A DNA stretch of 64,000 bases from NCBI RefSeq assembly GCF_964340395.1, contig NC_135571.1, positions 521,001 through 585,000 on the forward strand. Reading direction: 5' to 3'. This DNA comes from Glandiceps talaboti. Taxonomy: Eukaryota > Hemichordata > Enteropneusta > Spengelidae. A program made the position numbers and the translations under genes. Of the stretch, positions 56,626-64,000 are shown piece by piece. Under the pieces are notes generated by a model. It worked only from the letters and a program-made list of their open reading frames with translations. It was not told the origin of the DNA and searched no databases. Numbering within the stretch: the stretch's first letter is position 1; each line of letters begins with the position of its first letter.

Positions 56626-56937
56626 ATTCACCTCGATGCAGCAATCTGAGAATAAAAATATATATTATGTTTATTTGTCGTTGTTTTCAGAAACTATTTT
56701 TTTTTCTTATTTTGTTTCTACGAACATGTCAATACATGATTTAAGTGAAGTTATACAAGCACTTTCATTTAGACCATTTAAGACCTGCAATTTGAAAAGA
56801 CAACGTCGTATCATCTCTGCTTAAGGTATGAACCTGCGTTGAACTGTTAGGGTTAATTCGCTTACAACATTCATTGAACCAAGTACTTTGCAAGACTTTG
56901 CGGTGATTGCCTCAAAAAGACAAACTTCAAGTTACAA

Positions 56938-57480
<543 letters not shown>

Positions 57481-58588
57481 AACAATCAAGGAATTTGTAC
57501 AACGCTAAAATCCTATACGAAGTACCCTATAGCACTGAACATGTACTGCTATAATTTATCGATTTGAAAGTAAGAACACTTTAAAGACTTGAAAATACAC
57601 GTATATGTCTTGATCTACTTCTTAGATTCATTTATGAACATTACATGGTGAATGTGGCTGAAATTGTAGACTGTTCAATAAAATGTGGCGGTGAAATTGT
57701 AGACTGTTCAATAAAATGTGGCGGTTGTGCTCCACAGAACGTTCGCTCACAATACGAATTAAAGTTTCATCGGTCATATAAAGTTTGTGATCGGAAGTAG
57801 AAGTTTGTGATTTGAGCCAAGTGCACGAGCTGCAGGTTTACTGTGTAACAACTTAACCCAAAGTTACGCTGTACTGGTGTAGTTTGATTGAGATCCTTGC
57901 AGTAGATAAGTAGTTATTGTATCAAATCATGTAATGGCTAGATAACCAATGAAGAGAAGGAATTAAACTGCATTGAGAACAGCGATAAGAGAGAGAGTGA
58001 GCCCCTATGCCGAAAATAAGTTGTTGACCCCTTTTACCCAGTAAAGTACATACAAGTAGTGGTTTGGTTGAGATAGAGTTAAAACATTAGCAAGAGCCAG
58101 TCATAAACAGTACAAGTGGCACTAGTCAATAATCTCGTTGAAAAAGTTGGATAACCACAATACTCACCTAAAGTTCAGATGATACTCAAGTATGTCGCTA
58201 AGGCTTCTATTGTGGGATACAAAACCGATCAAGTATATATTAACAAAACTTGTCAGGGGGTTCGAGCACAAAAAATTCGTCAGACTGTAACTTTTTATCT
58301 AACTTGTTCTGTGTTGAGCTATCGTTAATTTGATTAGTCCTTAATTATACAAGTCAATCAATGATCATAAGACGGCTACCCCGTATTTTGACCTTTCGGT
58401 CTCGAACTAATCATCTATTTGTCTGCGTGGGTTAAGACACATTTCTATATTCCCATGGGAGTTGAAATATTTTGCACTGAGTAAATATTATGTAAAATAA
58501 GGATTGACACAGCAATATGTAAAGGCAATACATATCTACCAAAGATTAAATATATTGTCGTAAGATAGAAATTAATACTGAAGGGTTG

Positions 58589-58868
58589 TGCATTTTATTC
58601 TCTGGCATATGACACTATAGAAATGCTAATATTCTATTTAATATCTTCACTATAGGCAAGAAAAGAATGAGGATGGTTTGCTTCGAATGAAACAAAATAT
58701 TTTAGGGTTGTCATGGAAACTCATATATTGTGTTTATTTGTCGATATCTTCCTTGATTTAATAGCAATCAACTGCAAAAGAAAAAAAACAGGTTACAGGT
58801 TACGACTTGTGAAATATGCTCAAGTAGTAATATACTGAACATCTGTGTGTCTGAGAATCAGAATAGTA

Positions 58869-58919
<51 letters not shown>

Positions 58920-59180
58920 CTCAGCCGGTCTCTGTCTCTTTCAGGTATCCAACCAACCAACCGACCAACCAACCAACCAACCAACCAACCAACCAACCAA
59001 CCAACCAACTAAAAAACTGTGACTACATTTAATAGACATGACCGTAGATGGTATTAAAACTCAGATAACGACAATAGCAGACAGATACCTAACCTGTCAA
59101 AATGACTGAGGGAGGGTTGGACAGACAATATTTACAAACAACCAACCAACCAACCAACCAACCAACTAACCAACTAGAAT
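58589..59180. repeat. Direct segmental duplication, right copy
   Basis: Second copy of 52,418-52,950 in the same orientation, about 6.2 kb away, including an orphan lectin terminal exon. It is absent from the mirrored position on the right arm of the inverted duplication. Confidence 0.9.
58758..58771 (-). pseudogene. Orphan duplicate of the lectin terminal exon
   Basis: Inside the direct duplicate of 52.42-52.95 kb, the 14-nt terminal coding exon (VDCY then stop) is preserved with its polypyrimidine tract and cag acceptor. No matching upstream lectin exons lie nearby on this strand before the inverted-repeat centre. It sits upstream of the lectin promoter, so it is probably non-functional. 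Confidence 0.6.
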
Positions 59181-59248
<68 letters not shown>

Positions 59249-59457
59249 GCCAGACAGACAGACAGACAGGCAGACAGACAGACTGACAGACAGACGAACG
59301 GACGAACGGACGGACTGACAAGACATAAACATAGGAACAGACAGACAGACAGGCACACACAGAAACAGAATACTGTGGAACATAGACTCGGTCAGAGACA
59401 GTCATACATACATATATACATACATACATACATACATACATACATACATACATACAT

Positions 59458-59496
<39 letters not shown>

Positions 59497-59500
59497 GGAG
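59177..59500. repeat. (CAGA)n and (ACAT)n tracts
   Basis: CAGA with CAGG/CGAA variants at 59,177-59,300, ACAT at 59,402-59,460 and CAGA at 59,460-59,497. Their mirror partners on the right arm are the GTCT tracts at 61.68-62.18 kb. Confidence 0.94.
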
Positions 59501-60309
59501 CAAAATATTGATATAAAGTGTCTCCATTTGTAAATTATCATAAACTGATTCTCCCATAATAAATTAATCGTTACTTCTAGAAGGGCTACTTCTAGAAGGG
59601 AAACAATAACTTCATTAAGGAACAGGTGGTGTCAATGTCTTCTTTTTATATGTGAACAATTCCTCTACACCATTTTGCTCTTAGATTCGATAAAGTTTTT
59701 AAAGTTTGTTGATCAACTTTATGAAACACTTCTTTCCATGGTGTATGTGTGTGGGTGGGTGGCAATGGATGTTATCTCGTTAATTATACCTGCACGTCTC
59801 GTACTCACATATGCTAACAACTCATGGGAAGATGTACAGCAGTGACAACAATGACGATATCAATATGTAATGCAACTGTAAATATCAAAGCGAGAAATGT
59901 GATCCGGGTAAGTCATTAAACATATTTTGAATGTTTGCGTTTAATATTGTTCCATAATTAAAATTAAACTCAATACCAGTTGTTCAATATAGCATTTTAA
60001 ATATAGTATTGTGTCTGTGTGGACACTGAGTGCATACACTTTAAAGGCGTAATTTTCAAACCCTAGTCAGTATCTCGACACTCCAATGTGTATCAAGCCA
60101 ACTTTTCCACGAATCAAAAACTCAACTAATTTCCATGATACACTGACCGATTCTTTTCCTAAATATTCATAATATCGTAGTCCAACATTAAGAGAGAGAA
60201 AATCAGATGAAATTGATGTAACACATCAAACGATTCAAAACACAGTACACATGATGCTAAAAAGATACAATGCTGAGACAAACATAACACTAAAACAAAT
60301 GGTGAAATA

Positions 60310-60580
60310 TCCTAGGACTGGTTTAAAATGCTGATCGCAGATGGATAAAAGCTCTTCCTAAAACGTTCTGATTTCGTTTTTTATACTCCTGTACAGCCTA
60401 CCAGAGGTTAACAGTTCAAAAAGTGTATGTGCCCGATGACTGGAATCCTTAAATGGTAGCTTTGCGAATATATCTGGAATGATAGATTGATTGTAAGGAT
60501 GGTAATTCTGCACCAATGATTATCTGTGCTGTCTTGACGACTCTCTCAAGTGCATTCAACTCATCGTTGGTGATGTTGTT
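60310..60580. mobile_element. Possible old dispersed-repeat fragment at the inversion centre
   Basis: Sequence around CTCCTGTACAGCCTACCAGA and CAGTTCAAAAAGTGTATGTG resembles from memory a dispersed repeat of aquatic animals, but I cannot name the family. It has no mirror copy. Confidence 0.2.
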
Positions 60581-60826
60581 AAATCTTTAAATATCAATAG
60601 TTGCTGTTAAAACTGAGTCAACAACCAATATCCTGCAACTAGAGACATTCACGTTTATTGGACGACGTGACGGTATATGTGTTTGAGACAGGGGATTCTG
60701 ATTATTGGCAGTAAAATATAAATCTAAGAATGAAATAATGTAAAGGGATTTACACAAAGAAATCAAGAGACTTTCATAACATTTTCCTTACAAGTTTAAT
60801 GTTACATTTCTCATTCTACTGTCTGT

Positions 60827-60978
<152 letters not shown>

Positions 60979-61679
60979 GTCTGGCTTGCTGTCTGGCTGG
61001 CTGTCTATTTTTTCTCTGTCAGTCTTTATATCTGTTGCTGACATAACGAATCTCGATGAACACGACGAAAGATAGTCAACTGTTTTTAGAAATCTTTTAT
61101 ATTTTTGTTGTAGATTCCATCCCGTTTCTTACTTTCATTATGCACAATTTGCTCAAGGATCGTGTCATTAAAATTGAATTTTAAACTGGTCAACACCCGC
61201 TGCTCTATAATAAAATGTTTTATTGGACAGCTAGGGATGAGTTTGTTTTACATTTGAGAACGTGATAGAATCAAAGAGTCACATCACGATATCTATGACA
61301 GACTAGGATCATATTTCTCGCTTTGATATTTTCGAAACAACAGTTACATTTCATATTGATATCGTCATTGTTGTCACTGCTGTACATCTTCCCATGAGTT
61401 GTTTACGAGTACGAGACGTGCAGGTATAATTAACGAGATATCATCCATTGCCACCCACACACACCATGGAAAGGAGTGTTTCATAAAGTTGATTAACAAA
61501 CTTTAAAAACTTTGTCAAATCAAACAGCAGAATGCTAAGCAGAGATTTGTTAGCATATAGAAAGACATTGGCACGACGCATTCCTTAATATTTTATAGTT
61601 CTTGTTCTTTGTAATAAAATTACTATATCATTGCCGAATTAAGTTATCATCAAGAAGACCCTTTATCACAATACTTTGC

Positions 61680-61694
61680 GTCTGTCTGTGCCTG

Positions 61695-61761
<67 letters not shown>

Positions 61762-61796
61762 TTATTCATCTGTCTCTGCCTGCCTGCCTGCCTGCC

Positions 61797-61873
<77 letters not shown>

Positions 61874-62012
61874 GCCTGCCTGCCTGTCTGTCTGTCTGTC
61901 TGTCTGACACTCTTTGTCAGTCACTCTGTCTCTAAGTCTGTATGTCTGTCTGCCTGCCTGCCTGTCTCTCTGTGTGTCTCTCGGTCTCTATCTTTCTCTA
62001 TCTCTCTGTCCC

Positions 62013-62072
<60 letters not shown>

Positions 62073-62099
62073 ACTCTTTGTCAGTTACCCTGTCTCTAA

Positions 62100-62180
<81 letters not shown>
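61680..62180. repeat. (GTCT)n-rich block with GCCT, TCTC variants
   Basis: About 500 bp of GTCT with GCCT islands and short unique interruptions; the segment CACTCTTTGTCAGT recurs twice, which shows block duplication. Confidence 0.95.
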
Positions 62181-62182
<2 letters not shown>

Positions 62183-63138
62183 CTCTCTCTGGAAATGTTA
62201 TGAATTTTAATATATTTGATCTTTTGCAGATGTATATTGCGATTAATTTGAACAATATTGCCGATGGTGTCATATTTCCTCAGGATGCCATATTTTCAAT
62301 TGCATGGGAACATTGAAATGTGCTTTAACACACACATTGACAAATAGATAATTAATTCGAGTCGGAAAGGTCAAAAACGGGGTAGCCGTCTCATTAATTG
62401 AATAGTATAATTAATGATTCTAGACGATAGCTCAATACGGAACAAGGAAACAGCTGCAATATGGCGAATATTCTATGTTCAGTCCCCCTGATCATGCCTT
62501 TGTTGATATATACTTGATCGATTTGATATCCCACATTGATAGAGTTATCAGCATACTCGAGGATCTTCTGAACATTAGGTGAGTATTGTGGCTATCTAAC
62601 GTACGGTTTCACAAAATTATTGACTAGTGCAACTTCTGCTGTTTTTCACAGGGACACCCCTCCCGCACCCTCCCCACTAGCTATCATGGGGATGCTGTTT
62701 CTGCTCAGAATCAAGATTGAAAGAGAAAACCCTGCTGGCTAACTATTTCCAAGTACAGCCAAATGTAAGATCTTTTTCGCAAAGCCCACATCTGTTTGTA
62801 AAGAAATCTCTCATTGTTTTGTATGGACACTGAAGTTGATTTCCACTATTAGATTAATGTAGTGCACCATACTGTACATCTCTGAAGTGGAGGGGGGGGG
62901 GGGGTTATTGTATAATTACACATTAAAACTACGTGTGGCTGTGAGGGGGCTACGAAAACTATTGGGTTCATTTCGGGGCGGGGGAGGCATAACATATGTT
63001 GAGAGCGCGAAGGGGGGGGGGGGTGCCATTTGTTTTGCCCAAAATAATTTCTCCCCAGTCCCCTGTAAATCCTGCCCCAGCCTAAGAAAGATATCGTGTA
63101 CATGTATTTACAAGTCTTCAAAGCCGTCTTACGTTCAG

Positions 63139-63706
63139 CATGAGTACCTGTGCAGCGTCATATGACATTATTTCGATATGAGTACCTGTGCAGCGTCATA
63201 TGACATTATTTCGATATGAGTACCTGTGCAGCGTCATATGACATTATTTCGATATGAGTACCTGTGCAGCGTCATATGACATTATTTCGATATGAATACC
63301 TGTGCAGCGTCATATGACATTATTTCGATATGAGTACCTGTGCAGCGTCATATGACATTATTTCGATATGAGTACCTGTGCAGCGTCATATGACATTATT
63401 TCGATATGAGTACCTGTGCAGCGTCATATGACATTATTTCGATATGAGTACCTGTGCAGCGTCATATGACATTGTTTCGATATGAATACCTGTGCAGCGT
63501 CATATGACATTATTTCGATATGAATACCTGTGCAGCGTCATATGACATTGTTTCGATATGAATACCTGTGCAGCGTCATATGACATTATTTCGATATGAG
63601 TACCTGTGCAGCGTCATATGACATTGTTTCGATATGAATACCTGTGCAGCGTCATATGACATTATTTCGATATGAATACCTGTGCAGCGTCATATGACAT
63701 TATTTC
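63139..63706. repeat. 38-bp minisatellite, 15 copies
   Basis: Units contain TACCTGTGCAGCGTCATATG and ACATTATTTCGATATGA with very low divergence. It lies just upstream of the right-hand lectin gene and has no mirror copy on the left arm. Confidence 0.97.
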
Positions 63707-63806
63707 GGATTGGATTTTGGCAATATGGATTTTTTTGCTTACTTGCTAAATTGAATGTTTGCTTGTGTTGCTTTTCAGGACTATAATATATATTTTTTAC
63801 TCTCAG

Positions 63807-63895
63807 ATTGCTGCATCGAGGTGAATATGAAGGTGATCTTTACTTTAATCCTTGGAGTGTTGTGTTCAACTATAGCGGCCCATGACAGTAAATAT
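63807..63895 (+). CDS. First coding exon of a second secreted C-type lectin gene (runs off window)
   Basis: An exon begins after ctctcag at 63806 with a short leader, an ATG at 63827, and encodes MKVIFTLILGVLCSTIAAH plus DSKY before gtaagt. Exon limits, UTR start and coding sequence match the signal-peptide exon of the lectin gene on the minus strand (56645-56557) with only a few substitutions. The rest of the gene must lie beyond 64,000, so the CTLD is inferred from the paralogue. The two genes are divergent (head to head), about 7.2 kb apart. Confidence 0.65.
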
Positions 63896-64000
63896 GTAAG
63901 TACAACTGTATCTCATCACAAAGCCTTCATACTTAACTGAACTGAAAAACAAAATGATAATATTTCTTCAGACTCAGTCATATGCTTTGTACTAAGAGAT

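Overview
Eukaryotic, almost certainly bilaterian-animal genomic DNA. Genes are split by many GT-AG introns, encode secreted multidomain proteins of animal families (astacin protease, C-type lectin, thrombospondin type 1, WSC-like modules), and sit in AT-rich DNA packed with micro- and minisatellites. The style fits a marine invertebrate (cephalochordate, hemichordate, mollusc or brachiopod), but the sequence alone does not fix the phylum.

Layout: 1-5.46 kb holds only repeats. 5,494-23,394 (+) is a 16-exon gene for a secreted protein with the order signal peptide, C-type lectin domain (CTLD), astacin propeptide, astacin protease, TSP1, WSC-like, TSP1, CTLD (818 residues). 23.4-27.0 kb is repeat-rich spacer with foldbacks and a 44-bp perfect palindrome. 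27,021-39,224 (-) is a second 16-exon gene with the same order (785 residues), so the two paralogues are convergent. 39.3-48.9 kb has no recognisable gene and carries several long minisatellites. 48,964-50,172 (+) is a single-exon galactose-3-O-sulfotransferase-like Golgi enzyme. 52,587-56,625 (-) is a five-exon single-CTLD secreted lectin (181 residues). 56.6-63.8 kb is a decayed inverted duplication centred near 60.4 kb. On its right arm, at 63,827 (+), begins a second lectin gene that runs off the window.

All three multi-exon models were spliced by hand with matching phases. Total coding lengths (2457, 2358 and 546 nt) are multiples of three, and each model ends in a stop. The two astacin genes share intron positions and phases at every junction.

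The products point to extracellular carbohydrate-linked biology: lectin domains at both ends of a zinc protease, a free lectin, and a glycan sulfotransferase. A joint pathway is inference. The most notable points are the CTLD-astacin-TSP1-WSC-TSP1-CTLD architecture, exon-restricted near-identity of the WSC exons (gene-conversion signature), a Met-turn substitution in one protease, a microsatellite-derived coding extension, a broken duplicate exon, and the inverted and direct segmental duplications around the lectin genes.
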